DNA of 64,000 bases, taken from the NCBI RefSeq assembly GCF_000350225.1, contig NW_005178990.1, positions 62,001 through 126,000 of the forward strand, given 5' to 3'. This DNA comes from Chondrus crispus. Its lineage: Eukaryota > Rhodophyta > Florideophyceae > Gigartinales > Gigartinaceae. The first letter of the stretch is position 1. Every line of letters starts with the position of its first letter. This document shows, piece by piece, positions 1 to 9,439 of this stretch. A program made the position numbers and the translations under genes. The notes under the pieces were generated by a model. It saw only the letters and a list, made by a program, of their open reading frames with translations. It had not been told where the DNA came from and searched no databases.

Positions 1-49
1 CTGCAAAATCCCCCCTTCTCACACCCCCGCCGCGAGGCCCCCTGTCACT

Positions 50-622
50 GTGCTACTACACATCTCCGATCTGCACGTCAACGACATAGACGACGGCTCC
101 GCCAAGCGCAACTTGCGCCGCTTCCAGAACGACATCCTCCCGCGCTGGGCGCCTTTAGCCAGCGCCGTGCTCGTCTCTGGCGATCTCGTCAACGCCGTCG
201 CCTCGCGTCGTTATCCATTCGGTGGCCGCAGCGCGCAGCTCGCCACCGAATGGGGATGGCTGAAGGAGTACGCCGCCCAGGTGAACAAGTCCGTGCCCTG
301 GCTGACCGTCCACGGGAATCACGACACGTTTGGTACCTCTGTGCAGCAAAACCCGTACGTGGATACATGCGCTGCCACGAACGAACCAGTCCAGATGACT
401 AGGTTCAGGGGGAACCGCGAGGCTGCTGATGTGTTTGCGCTTGATTGCACGCTAGAGAAACCGCTTCACCGCCCGCTCAACTTTTTCGGTGATGGGCGAC
501 GCGCGGCCGCGGCCCTGAATGAAGCGCTCTCTGAGGTGAATTCGAATGGGGATGCGGGGATGGCTCTGGGGGTTGGGCACTTCCCAACGGCGGTAATGGC
601 GGGAGGGAGAGGTGTCAACCTG
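50..622 (+). pseudogene. TMEM62-like metallophosphoesterase, N-terminal fragment
   Basis: This reading frame encodes the start of a calcineurin-like metallophosphoesterase. It opens with LLHISDLHVND (metal-binding D-x-H), followed by VLVSGDLVNA (the GD motif), VHGNHDTFG (GNHD) and GVGHFPTAVM (the GH motif), in the order and spacing of the TMEM62 family. These are membrane-anchored phosphoesterase-fold proteins of uncertain substrate. The last metal motif (GHLH) and the whole membrane C-terminal half are absent. Family similarity stops near 610-620, where an antisense SNF2 helicase fragment begins; the open frame runs on only to 649. The ATG at 50 lies directly before the first motif, so it may be the native start, but the window begins 49 bases upstream. 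A complementary TMEM62 C-terminal piece lies at 8149-9192 on the other strand. I read this as a truncated pseudogene. Confidence 0.8.
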
Positions 623-745
623 AGCAGCAATTCAAGAATAGATGCGTAGTTCTTCATGACTTTGCCTTCTCTGACAGATGTATCAAACTGGGTCTTGGTG
701 CGGTCATGCAAGGCTGCATAGAAGTCGCGCTCTTCTGGAGAGGGT
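605..745 (-). pseudogene. RAD5/HLTF-type SNF2 helicase fragment
   Basis: On the minus strand about 45 codons read SPEERDFYAALHDRTKTQFD and then continue through GKVMKNYASILELLLRL. This closely follows the linker before the helicase C-terminal domain of RAD5/RAD16/HLTF-type SNF2 ATPases, which act in post-replication DNA repair and chromatin remodelling. Nothing of the ATPase motifs, RING finger or helicase C domain is present on either side. The piece is wedged antisense between the metallophosphoesterase fragment and the glutathione S-transferase fragment, with almost no unassigned sequence at either junction. It cannot make a functional helicase. It most likely marks a rearrangement, a filler-DNA repair event or a gene fragment carried by a mobile element. 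Confidence 0.75.
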
Positions 746-1560
746 ATCAAGCTACTCGAGCGCGTCTTCACCGGCTCGTGGCTCGGCGCCCTGCGAGGCG
801 CCATGTCTAGCCCCGGGAGAGGCCTGGAACCGGTCAACCACACCCTCGATCTCATCGAGACCTGCCTCGGCGACTTTGAGGGCTCCTTCTTTTACCCGGG
901 CCCAGAGCCCTCGTTCGTCGACATCTCTGTAAGTCCTCATCACCTTTGTCCTCGCTTTTTTTGCTTCTCCAAACAATGCCCGCCTGATCCTAACACCCCT
1001 TCCTCCCCAGCCACGATCTTCTTCGCGCGCGCGCTCCTCTCTCAAGTTCTGGCGCAACCTGGAGCTAGCCGACGGCCGCCCGAACCTACGCCGCTGGTTT
1101 GCCGCGCGGGACGCCTGGGAGCTCGCCACGTACCTGCAGAGCGACGACTGAACCCACATCGGCGCCCTGCCGCCGCAGATCGGTCCGGTTTCCTTCCTGC
1201 GCACGCGAAGCCCGGTGTCGCTGGCCGTCGAGACGGCCCGCAGCAAGCACGTGCTCAACGATGGCCATGAGGGCGCCCAACACCGTAAGCAGGCCGCCAA
1301 CGCCATCTGCCGCAACCACGCCGCTGTCACGAAGGACGCCATGCGCGGCGTCAAGGGATGCCCGGACGAGTTTCATAGCGTCACGGACTTTGCTTTCAGG
1401 GTGCTTAGCGAGGTCGTGTTGGACCCGTCTAAGCTGGAGGAGGCGGAGATCCGGGTTAGGGAGACTGTTAAGACCGAAGAATGGGTCATGCTTGGACATG
1501 CTCTTCGGTTTGAACGAGTGAGATGCTGCTCGGAAAAAGTTGGGGGATACATGGTGGTGC
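745..1560 (+). pseudogene. Glutathione S-transferase C-terminal domain, broken
   Basis: The frame reads LLERVFTGSWLGALRG, LDLIETCLGDFEG, FFYPGPEPSFVDIS, then LKFWRNLELADGRPNLRRWF, DAWELATYLQSDD, THIGALPPQIGP and NHAAVTKDAMRGV. This is the all-helical C-terminal domain of the plant and algal GST family that has a long C-terminal extension with PPQ and NHxAV motifs. The N-terminal thioredoxin fold that binds glutathione is missing. An 82-nt intron fits at 929-1010 (GTAAGT start, CTAAC near 990, CCCCAG end) and joins codons in phase. The same frame then meets one TGA at 1149-1151 and continues with clear family similarity beyond it. The first dozen codons of the second exon fit better in another frame, so a small frameshift there is also likely. 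Missing domain and TGA together make this a pseudogene. Confidence 0.75.
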
Positions 1561-1863
1561 AATTCGTTCATTCATTGGGTGACTATGGAGGTAGGATAAA
1601 CTATATCGGTTCCGCCCTGTTCACTCTTGCCGACATGAGCAGCCGAAATGATTTTTTCGAATGCTGATCGCACCCCTCATGCGATTTTCCCGAGTGATGT
1701 CCTCCACTAGAACGAGCTCCGACTTTTTCACCTGCTCTAATACTGCAGCTTCTGATAGTGAAGGCGTGCGATTGTTGGCATGCAGCTTAGCGCGTACTGC
1801 TGAACCCGTCTTGACACTGGTCGTGCAAATCCGAACTTTACGTAACCTATCAGGGCAGAAATG

Positions 1864-3997
1864 TTAGTCTAGCATTCCCGCCATATCATCATCGTCACTG
1901 TCGAAATCATCTTCCAAATCTTCTGTTTGATGTCTCCACTCATTGGTGCCGCTTAGCACAGCGCTTTCGCTGCTGTCAATGTCTTGCGGTGCAGAAATGT
2001 TTAATCTGGCGAATGTCTCTTTGGAGATTTTCAACACCCCACTGATAACCTTCTCTTTCTCCGATCTACCCGGTAACATCTCTCGCAGCGTGATTTCGGG
2101 TATCAAAGATTGGCTCCTCTCACTTGTCACGTCACTACTGACAGCTGTTGCCTCATCATGCGTTGCCGTTGTACTTGAAGGATTGTAGCTCGCCCGAACA
2201 GAGAACAATTGCCTCAGAAACCGAGCAATCCGATAGATTGTTCGAAGCATTGACGCATGTGATCCAAGAGTCATTTCCTCACCACAATGGCAATAGGCGC
2301 AGACGAAGCGCAGAGCAATTCGCAAGATGTTAATGTTGCGCTTGATCTCTGTGACACGGTTTTCGCCGTTCGAACCACCAGTGACGGTGACCTGATCAGT
2401 CGCCTGTATCACCAGGTCTTTGCTTTCCGATATAAGAGCAGCCAGAAGCTTCCGATTGGTGACGGATGTGTGTGTATCCCACCCTACAGTAGTGTCAGGG
2501 ATCTCGGAAGCGGGGACGGATTCCGCATCACTGTGCAAAAATCGAAAGGTGGGTGACGAATGAGAGCGATGGAAAGAGTCATATTCACTCCAGTTAACCA
2601 GTAGAAAGAGGCCGCTCTCGAACATTTTGACCTTTGAGCGATCCCGAGAGATTCTCAAACAGTCGTTAATAATAGTGACGATCCTCTTGCATATGAACAG
2701 ATGTTTGCGCCTAGTCGGGCAGGAGGGATCCGGAGGTAACTCGGCCTTCACGCACTCGTGATGCATTCGCGCGGTGTGCAGCGTTTGCTTGTCCAAAACA
2801 CCTGGTTGCAGCCAAGAAGGCTTCGTAGAAACAGAAACATCAATTTCATTGCGGTCAGCATCCCTATCAATAAAGGCTTTGGTTGTTGTAAATTCTGCCG
2901 CATATGCTCGTATACTTTCGTCGGAGAGATTTCTTGCGTTCATCACCGCACGTTTGGCTGTACTGAAGCGAAAACTTGCATGCTTTTTGCCCAGTCCGTG
3001 TTTGAATTCTGAACGAGATTTGTTATGTTTGAGCCCGAACAAGAGGACGCTGACGACACGCGATGTCATCCGGGGGTCATCCTGGTTATTGTGATAGACA
3101 TCCATAAACGAAGATAGAGTCTGTGCAAGCGATCTTGACACGGTATCCGCGTTCACTGCCGCATTGATTTCGATAATAACTGTGGGGTTGTCTTTGAGAA
3201 CGTCCTTTTCCAGGTTCTTAGTTGCACCTTTCCGAGACCCTCCCTGCACCCTTGATCGAGATGGTATTCGCGAACTACCTGCAGAGCTTTGAAGAATGAG
3301 GAGTTTGATGTCCTCTAAACTGGACGCCGTATTGGCATTGCTTTTCACTAGGTCTGATAATGTGGCATTGCAGCTGGCCAGCTCTTCTGCCAACCTCTTG
3401 TGCATTGCCACTATGGATCGCTGCAACTCAGTGCTCTCAAGCGCGGATGAATTCGATCGGGGTGCGTGCAAGGTAGGGTTCGAACGTGCGGCAGGCTGTA
3501 ACTCGGTGCTCTCAAGCGCAGATGAATTCGACAGGGGTACCCGCGCAGTAGGGTTCGAACGTGTGGCCTCAGTCTGAGAGGGTCTTAGTCTTCGACGCTT
3601 CTCGGCGCTTCCAATTCCGGCCTGTAATGGCAATGGACGCCTCTTATGCGCGGACACTGTACGTCGCAGACCCATGTTTCCTTGTGTTTCTTTTTGGGGG
3701 CTGGATGATGGCGAAGCTATGACTTGGAATGAAGGTCCCACAGAATCTGTCCGAAATCGCAAACGGGAAGATCTCCGCCGTGTCTTATCTGCACCCGAAG
3801 ACGCTGGTGTGTGTGATTGAAGGGAAGAAGGTTCTGTAGTGTGAAGAGGTTGGCGCGGTGATGAAGGAGGCGACGACGTGTCTGGAGAAGGAGGTCGGTG
3901 AGATGCGAGAACGACTGATTTCGCGCAAGGCGGTAACGAAGATCGCAGATTTGATGGAGGAAGACGAGTGGTGCGTTCGCAACTCCGAATGTTCTCC
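1864..3997 (-). CDS. Unrecognised long protein, 5' part in assembly gap
   Basis: One uninterrupted minus-strand frame of about 710 codons runs from the assembly gap to a stop at 1864. I do not recognise the family. The N-terminal third is low-complexity, rich in Ser, Pro and Arg with basic clusters (KRRPLPLQ, EKRRRLRPSQ). It contains a 25-codon tandem duplication (75 bp, 3421-3570) around SNSSALESTELQ. A short heptad-like stretch follows (IVAMHKRLAEELASCNATLS). The middle and C-terminal parts look globular (SRVVSVLLFGLKHNKSRSEF, CKRIVTIINDCLRISRDRSK). The protein ends in an acidic tail, DDFDSDDDDMAGMLD. The basic and acidic tracts suggest a nuclear protein, but this is inference. It could belong to a lineage-specific mobile element. 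Its start is not visible: the frame stays open through the Ns, but across the gap the plus strand encodes a different gene. Confidence 0.55.
3421..3570. repeat. 75-bp tandem duplication inside the unknown ORF
   Basis: Two adjacent 75-bp copies (3421-3495 and 3496-3570) share most positions. Each contains GCTCTCAAGCGC followed by GATGAATTCGA and ends near GTAGGGTTCGAACGTG. The unit is 25 codons long and keeps the surrounding minus-strand frame open, so it duplicates the peptide SNSSALESTELQ with its flanks. Confidence 0.9.
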
Positions 3998-4542
3998 NNN
4001 NNNNNNNNNNNNNNNNNNNNNNNNNNNNNNNNNNNNNNNNNNNNNNNNNNNNNNNNNNNNNNNNNNNNNNNNNNNNNNNNNNNNNNNNNNNNNNNNNNNN
4101 NNNNNNNNNNNNNNNNNNNNNNNNNNNNNNNNNNNNNNNNNNNNNNNNNNNNNNNNNNNNNNNNNNNNNNNNNNNNNNNNNNNNNNNNNNNNNNNNNNNN
4201 NNNNNNNNNNNNNNNNNNNNNNNNNNNNNNNNNNNNNNNNNNNNNNNNNNNNNNNNNNNNNNNNNNNNNNNNNNNNNNNNNNNNNNNNNNNNNNNNNNNN
4301 NNNNNNNNNNNNNNNNNNNNNNNNNNNNNNNNNNNNNNNNNNNNNNNNNNNNNNNNNNNNNNNNNNNNNNNNNNNNNNNNNNNNNNNNNNNNNNNNNNNN
4401 NNNNNNNNNNNNNNNNNNNNNNNNNNNNNNNNNNNNNNNNNNNNNNNNNNNNNNNNNNNNNNNNNNNNNNNNNNNNNNNNNNNNNNNNNNNNNNNNNNNN
4501 NNNNNNNNNNNNNNNNNNNNNNNNNNNNNNNNNNNNNNNNNN
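3998..4542. other. Assembly gap, 545 Ns
   Basis: A run of 545 undetermined bases. It hides the 5' end of the minus-strand unknown ORF and the 5' end of the plus-strand HLIP-like gene, which therefore probably diverge from within the gap. The length may be an estimate. Confidence 0.98.
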
Positions 4543-4948
4543 GGGCATCGCCTCGGCCGCGCGCCTCTCGCACGACGACGTCGTCACCCTGCCCGGCCTC
4601 CAGCGCCGCGAGCTGCTCGCAACCGCCTTCGCCGAGATCGCCAACGCCCCGCCGCACAAGCGAGCCCCGCCCGCGCACACGGTCGCGCCCGCCGTCGACG
4701 CTTCCACCCCCGCCGCAGGCGATGGCCGCGCCGCCGTCAGGCCGGCGCGCTTCTTCTGGAACGCCGCCGAGAGCGTCAACGGTCGCGCCGCCGCGCTCGG
4801 CTTCGTGCTTTGCTTCGCAAGGGAGGTGCTCGAGCCCGGACATCCGTCGCTTGTGGACCAGGTCGTCGATGTCGTCGTCCCTATCGCGCAGAAGACGCCC
4901 CCGTTTCTTGTCGCCGTCGTCGACCAGATCGTCGACTTGCTCACGTGA
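4543..4948 (+). CDS. One-helix LHC-like (HLIP/ELIP-type) protein, C-terminal part
   Basis: The 134 visible codons end in a hydrophobic segment, SVNGRAAALGFVLCFAREVL, that fits the chlorophyll-binding helix signature of the LHC superfamily (E/S-x-x-N-G-R-x-A-x-x-G-F). A polar, amphipathic tail finishes in QIVDLLT. Proteins of this class (high-light-induced and early light-induced proteins, one-helix proteins) sit in thylakoid membranes and bind pigment during photosystem assembly or light stress. Before the helix is a GC-rich stretch with Ala and Pro (HKRAPPAHTVAPAVDA), typical of a linker after a plastid transit peptide. The start codon and transit peptide lie in the assembly gap. Codon use is very GC-rich at third positions, unlike the transposons in the window. 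This gene is the best evidence that the organism is photosynthetic. Confidence 0.7.
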
Positions 4949-5036
4949 TTACCGCGCGGAGGGCCAGGGGAGGGAAGGCCCGCGTTAGGGGACTATCGTA
5001 GTGTAGATGCGCGTCGTAGAGTAGTGCGCGTGGTAC

Positions 5037-5978
5037 TTGTTCGTCCTATCCGCTCGCGTTGACGCCGGGGGGAGGGGCGAGGGAGCCCGTCTCTTGCATG
5101 TCGACGCCGAGTGCCGTTTCGAGGGCCGAAGGTTTTGCCGAAACGCCTCCCGTGCTCGACTCAAGATCAGTCTCCATCCCAACAACATTCGGAATAAATT
5201 GTTCCAATTTCTCCCTCCCGTGCCTGCGCCGGCCGGCCAAACTTCCACTACCCCATCCCATTCCCTTACTCCCACCAACCCACCACCAAAAGTTTGGGAA
5301 AACCTAATCGCCCTTATCATCACTTGCGAACAGCACCAGGCAGCTACTTCCCTCGCCAAGAAAGTGCTTGTCCTCATCAAGTCTGGAAAAGTTTTCAGTG
5401 GTGATTTTTCTAGTAGCGGAACGGAAGGCCCCGACGGTGTGGATCCCAAAGACCCTCACACCTGGTCTATGAACCACTTTGCGAACATGCTAGAATCAAA
5501 AACTTGTCCCTTGTCAAGAAAATCGCACGATGTGTTGACGGCCAAGGTTCTCATCCCGTTTCGAGGGCGCGATGAGGAGAGAGCTCTCTGCGCATGGTTA
5601 TCTTCAGAGGGCAATCTGAAACAGTTGCAGGGCATTTGCGGTACCATGCTTTCCCTGCCCCCGCTCACATTGAAGTCATTACACTCGGCCATCCGGTCTC
5701 AAATGAAAAATTATGACCGCATGCAGAGTCAGGGACAACTATCTGGTGCAGACGTGCTTCAGATCCCTTTCCAAACAAGAAAACTTTTTAAAGCAGCAAC
5801 GGCTTTGCAATCGGCGAACACAAATGTGGACTTGTGGCTTGATTATCTGGATTTCGAAAGGCGCATTGCACGCGAATCAAAGCTGGCAACAAAAGTCAAC
5901 TGGCAGGCATTGAAGACTTTAGACGCAAAGCGAGGAGAGCTCTTTACAGAGAGACAAATTCTCCGCAACCTTGCATGA
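5037..5978 (+). CDS. UTP6-like U3 snoRNP protein, C-terminal fragment
   Basis: The frame encodes up to 313 residues. Only the part from about 5290 onward looks like folded protein. The stretch LWLDYLDFERRIARE followed by KVNWQALKTLD matches the last HAT (half-a-TPR) repeat and tail of UTP6, a component of the U3 small-subunit processome in the nucleolus. Upstream SLPPLTLKSLHSAI through QTRKLFKAATALQ fits the preceding HAT repeat. Full UTP6 is about 600 residues with an N-terminal UTP6 domain and many HAT repeats, so more than half is missing. The first 80 codons are low-complexity and overlap what should be the 3' flank of the HLIP gene, so the ATG at 5037 is doubtful. The gene is either truncated or its 5' exons are lost. 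It lies 88 bases downstream of the HLIP stop on the same strand. Confidence 0.55.
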   Translation: MFVLSARVDAGGRGEGARLLHVDAECRFEGRRFCRNASRARLKISLHPNNIRNKLFQFLPPVPAPAGQTSTTPSHSLTPTNPPPKVWENLIALIITCEQHQAATSLAKKVLVLIKSGKVFSGDFSSSGTEGPDGVDPKDPHTWSMNHFANMLESKTCPLSRKSHDVLTAKVLIPFRGRDEERALCAWLSSEGNLKQLQGICGTMLSLPPLTLKSLHSAIRSQMKNYDRMQSQGQLSGADVLQIPFQTRKLFKAATALQSANTNVDLWLDYLDFERRIARESKLATKVNWQALKTLDAKRGELFTERQILRNLA

Positions 5979-6286
5979 AGAACAGCGTGCTGCTCTGGAG
6001 CGTGTTGGGAAAACGCTTGGGACGCACCATACTCGCACTGATAGATGTCAGACCTCTCAATGACTGATTCTAACACGGGCCGTTTTATCCATCGGGCTGA
6101 AACACATTCAATGCAATACAACATTACGCTCCACTGTTCTACTGCGTACTACCAACTCGCATCTCTAAATTCCGAGCATTGTGGCGAGCCTTTTTTTGCC
6201 ACAGATCTGTCTCAGAAGCAGCGCATGTTTTGCCAGGTGAAGCCCACGATAGTATGGGTGTGGGGGGGGTAGGCGGGCAAGTTGAT

Positions 6287-7860
6287 TTACCGCACAGCAT
6301 CTTCAACAGTGCTATCGCCCTCTTCGACGAGTTCGGCGCGCTCTTCTCTAGTCCATTCATCTTTGGTGCCGATGGAGACTTTTGAAGCACTGAAAAGGCG
6401 CTGTTGGCATATGACGGCAATGGCCATCATGACGGCACACAGGCAGAAGACGGTGGTATTCTCATAGTTTTTGTACAGAATGAGGCAGACTATGAGATTC
6501 AAAGAAAGACGAAAGTAGTTCATAATGGCGGATCGGGTGACCTCGGGAACATACTTTGCTCGCATGGTACCCATAGCCGGAAAGTACAAACCGCAAATGA
6601 CCTCAAACGCAAGCAGAGCGCCGTACACCTCCCATACATTGGATGATATGGTGGTGACGACAAAGCAAACGACGCCTATGATGTACATATTGCGCATGAA
6701 TAGCTCAGCGGGTTGTGTCTTCATAAGAAAGACGAATAAAATGCTTCCAATTATGAAGCAAACCATGAAGGAACTAAAGATCATGCCATGCGGAATCTCG
6801 CCAAGTGACATGGCATGCGACGCGGCCTGTAGCGCCGGGGTCCAACTGCAGACCATGAGATACATGGCAGACTCAAACCAGGACTGAATGATGCCGACAA
6901 GCAAGATCTTCTCATCGGCAATCATCATATGCCAGGCACTGCGCAAGCCGCCGGTGACGGTCTGCCTACTATCGCCAAAGTTCTCGGACCAGGACAACAT
7001 GACAATGAGGCCCGTGGCGGCGAGGATGACAGCGGCCGTATCAAACGGGGCGACCTTTCCAAACTGGGCAGCGACCATGCCAGCAATCTGGCCTGCGACA
7101 ATGGCGACGACAGCATTCCCAAACTAGGCCTTTGAAAAAGTGTCGGCGATGAGGTTGGGATCAAAGCCGCGGTTGTTATGCTCCGACACAAGCCACGACT
7201 CAAAGGCCGAGAAGAGGATGCTGGTAGCAATGCCCGCCAGCAGCCTGCCGACCATCAAGGTAGCAAAGTTCGGCGAGTGCTTGGTCATGCAGGACAGGGC
7301 GTACGTGATGACGAAGACTAGGACGTTAAACTTGCGGCCATACTTGTCGGCGATGGAGCCGATAAAAGTGCCGAAGATGGCGGACGAGCCAAAGCCGGCG
7401 ATGAAGAGCTGGGCGATCTCCTTCCCGTAGCCGTACGCGGCGTACAGCGCGTAGACGTAGGGCCCCTGCAGCCAGTCGGCCGCGATGGCCAGCAAGTATA
7501 CGACCAGTTAGTTGTTCTGGAAGGCTGGTGGTACGGCAGGCGCTCGGCGCGCGGGCCCAGGAAGAGGGCGTAGCCGCGGATCACCTGGGCGTCGATGTCA
7601 AGCAGCGCATCCGCCAGGCCCAGGCGGCACAGGGCGTCGTGTCTTGGACGGTGTTTGGACGGCGGGTGACCACGCACGTGTGGGGGATCGTGGCCGGGTG
7701 GTGGCCGGTGGGGGATAGGGCGGCGGTGAGGTGGCGGGGGCGGGGGGGTGTTGCATGGTGCGCGCGGGGGGAAAGGACGCTAGAGTAGAGCAGGCAGCAG
7801 ACGACGAGGATGGAGAGCGTGCGGCGCACGATGGCGCGTCGCGGCTTAGTGAAACATCGA
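6287..7860 (-). pseudogene. MFSD5/MOT2-type molybdate transporter, broken
   Basis: The minus strand carries almost the full length of a major-facilitator protein of the MFSD5/MOT2 family, which imports molybdate in algae and animals. Recognisable blocks are DWLQGPYVYALYAAYG, GTFIGSIADKYGRKFN (the loop 2-3 MFS signature), LLAGIATSILFSAFESWLVS, HGMIFSSFMVCFIIGS, ICGLYFPAMGTMRAKYV and a C-terminal membrane segment before the acidic tail EEGDSTVEDAVR. An N-terminal helix (LSILVVCCLLYSSVL) lies near 7800. The frame is broken at least three times: a TAG near 7121-7123 between FSKA and FGNAVV, a TAA near 7509 before LVVYLLAIAADW, and a one-base shift near 7530. There is no GT-AG pair that removes these stops cleanly. 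I infer a recently inactivated gene, because the remaining protein is so well preserved. Confidence 0.85.
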
Positions 7861-8148
7861 GGTCGAGGCCGCACGCATGTCCCACGGCGACGCACGCTGG
7901 TGCCAAGCCTGCGTCCAGCGTAGTAGCCTCGTGCAGAAACCGGCGCGCGACCTCGGTCTTTCCCCACGCGAAGGAGTATTAGCTGACGAGCATCCAGCTG
8001 ACGGCGCTCTTCGGATCACGGTCCACCAGCCAGTGGGCTTCTTGCAGACGAAGAATAACGGCACCCGACTTGCGAAATTCGACGAGCTATGAAGAGATGA
8101 GGGAAGGCCACTCCGGTGGCACTCCGCACAAGAAACGGCGGGGGGATG

Positions 8149-9192
8149 CTACTGCGGTGGCACTCCGCATGTGATACGACAGCACTGCACGGTTGACCCA
8201 GATTTCCACCCTGCTGTACCTACTGTTACCAAAAACGATACAGGAACCAAGCTCCCAAACAACACGGTTACAGATAACATATACGGTAAATCCACGCCCG
8301 ATGGATGAAAGGAAGACGGCAACCACACTGATTTCAGTCCTGCCATCCCCAGACCGGCATCAGCCTCTCTGAGCTGATAGGTCACTATAAAGGCAGGCCC
8401 GAACCTCAGAAGCGCTGCCATGGTAAACAGAACAAACGTCGCTGCTCTTTTTCGCAGCAAACCAGGAATGCAAAACGCAAAAGTAAAGAGAAAGCCTAGA
8501 GAACATAACTTGGGCGACATTGCTTCGAAGTCAGAAAGCGAAAACAAAGCAGACAATAATCGTATCAATCTTGCCTTCATCCCAGTCTCAGGCACCCCGT
8601 TAAACGAAAACGGGTGCGAAGCATGCCGCTGCGAAGCTGAATGAATGGTGAGCAGATGCGGTTGTCCATCGTCATACAGGGACGCATTCCACGGTACCCC
8701 ATACGCAATCACGCAAACCTCAGGAGCACTCTTCTCAGACTGCTCTCCTGTTCGCTTCTCGCAGTTGGACGATAACCTCTTCACAACACCCAGTGGCACT
8801 CCATCAACACGAGCCTCCAGCTTGGACCCCTCCATCACGCGTTGAGGCCCGACAAGCCGCACATGTGAAGACATCAACGCACCCCACCCTGCGCCGACAC
8901 TCTGGGTCAAACGGGATGACACGGTCATTGCGTAGTCAGATATACCATGAAGGTCTTCCTCATCTGATGAGTCTTCATTGTCGTTCCCCATGTCAGACGC
9001 TCTGACGGCCTTACCATCGTCTGTAAATAAGAGACGATTGGCACTAGGCATTGCTTTTAGCAAGTCCAGTTTTCGCCTCTTGCGTTTCCGCATCAGAATC
9101 ACCTCGGAAACCTCATAAATGCTGTCACCCGCCTCGTTAACATTTGACGAGTTAATTTTGTGATTGCAAGTCATTTCCTCGCTTTTAAACAA
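8149..9192 (-). CDS. TMEM62-like protein, C-terminal half
   Basis: This 347-codon minus-strand frame starts with a polar region holding a basic cluster (LMRKRKRRKLDLLKA) and an acidic one (NEDSSDEEDL). It then shows an Ig-like stretch, LEARVDGVPLGVVKRL and YGVPWNASLYDDGQPHLLTI. Several hydrophobic segments follow (LCSLGFLFTFAFCIPGLL, FVLFTMAALLRFGPAFIVTY, LPYMLSVTVLFGSLVPVSFL). That order matches the TMEM62 C-terminus, where a beta-rich domain precedes membrane helices. No phosphoesterase motif is present, so this is half a protein. The missing half resembles the fragment at 50-622 on the opposite strand. The frame is open throughout, but the last helices seen in the family are cut off near 8150, in a stretch with the direct repeat CGGTGGCACTCCGCA (starting near 8114 and 8154). 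It may be expressed, but I regard it as a gene fragment. Confidence 0.65.
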   Translation of the reverse strand: MFKSEEMTCNHKINSSNVNEAGDSIYEVSEVILMRKRKRRKLDLLKAMPSANRLLFTDDGKAVRASDMGNDNEDSSDEEDLHGISDYAMTVSSRLTQSVGAGWGALMSSHVRLVGPQRVMEGSKLEARVDGVPLGVVKRLSSNCEKRTGEQSEKSAPEVCVIAYGVPWNASLYDDGQPHLLTIHSASQRHASHPFSFNGVPETGMKARLIRLLSALFSLSDFEAMSPKLCSLGFLFTFAFCIPGLLRKRAATFVLFTMAALLRFGPAFIVTYQLREADAGLGMAGLKSVWLPSSFHPSGVDLPYMLSVTVLFGSLVPVSFLVTVGTAGWKSGSTVQCCRITCGVPPQ

Positions 9193-9439
9193 TATTTGGA
9201 ATGTTCATAAACAAAACTTCTGTTGTTTCAGAAAAAGTGGCGATGTACCGTTCATAGACAACATTGAGAATGTTTCTTTGGTCTATATGTATTGCCGCCA
9301 CACATACAATAGTACTGTTATTAATGCAATCTAATTACCGTCTTTGGACAATAATAGTAATGTTTTCCATGTCAAAAACATTGCTTTTGGACAACGTTTC
9401 GTTATTTCTTTAAAACTATCGTCCAAAAACAATACTTTT
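9193..9439. other. AT-rich spacer at gypsy element edge
   Basis: About 250 bases between the TMEM62 piece and the integrase end of the gypsy element. It is AT-rich, with short repeated words around TTTGGACAA and its complement and a small hairpin (AAAAACAATA/TATTGTTTTT near 9427-9451). No copy of the LTR seen at 18.06-18.52 kb is recognisable here, so the 3' end of the element seems lost. Confidence 0.6.

Noticed and set aside
1149-1151. TGA in the GST frame as a selenocysteine codon
   Set aside because: The family has no selenocysteine here, no SECIS-like hairpin was seen downstream, and the N-terminal domain is missing anyway.
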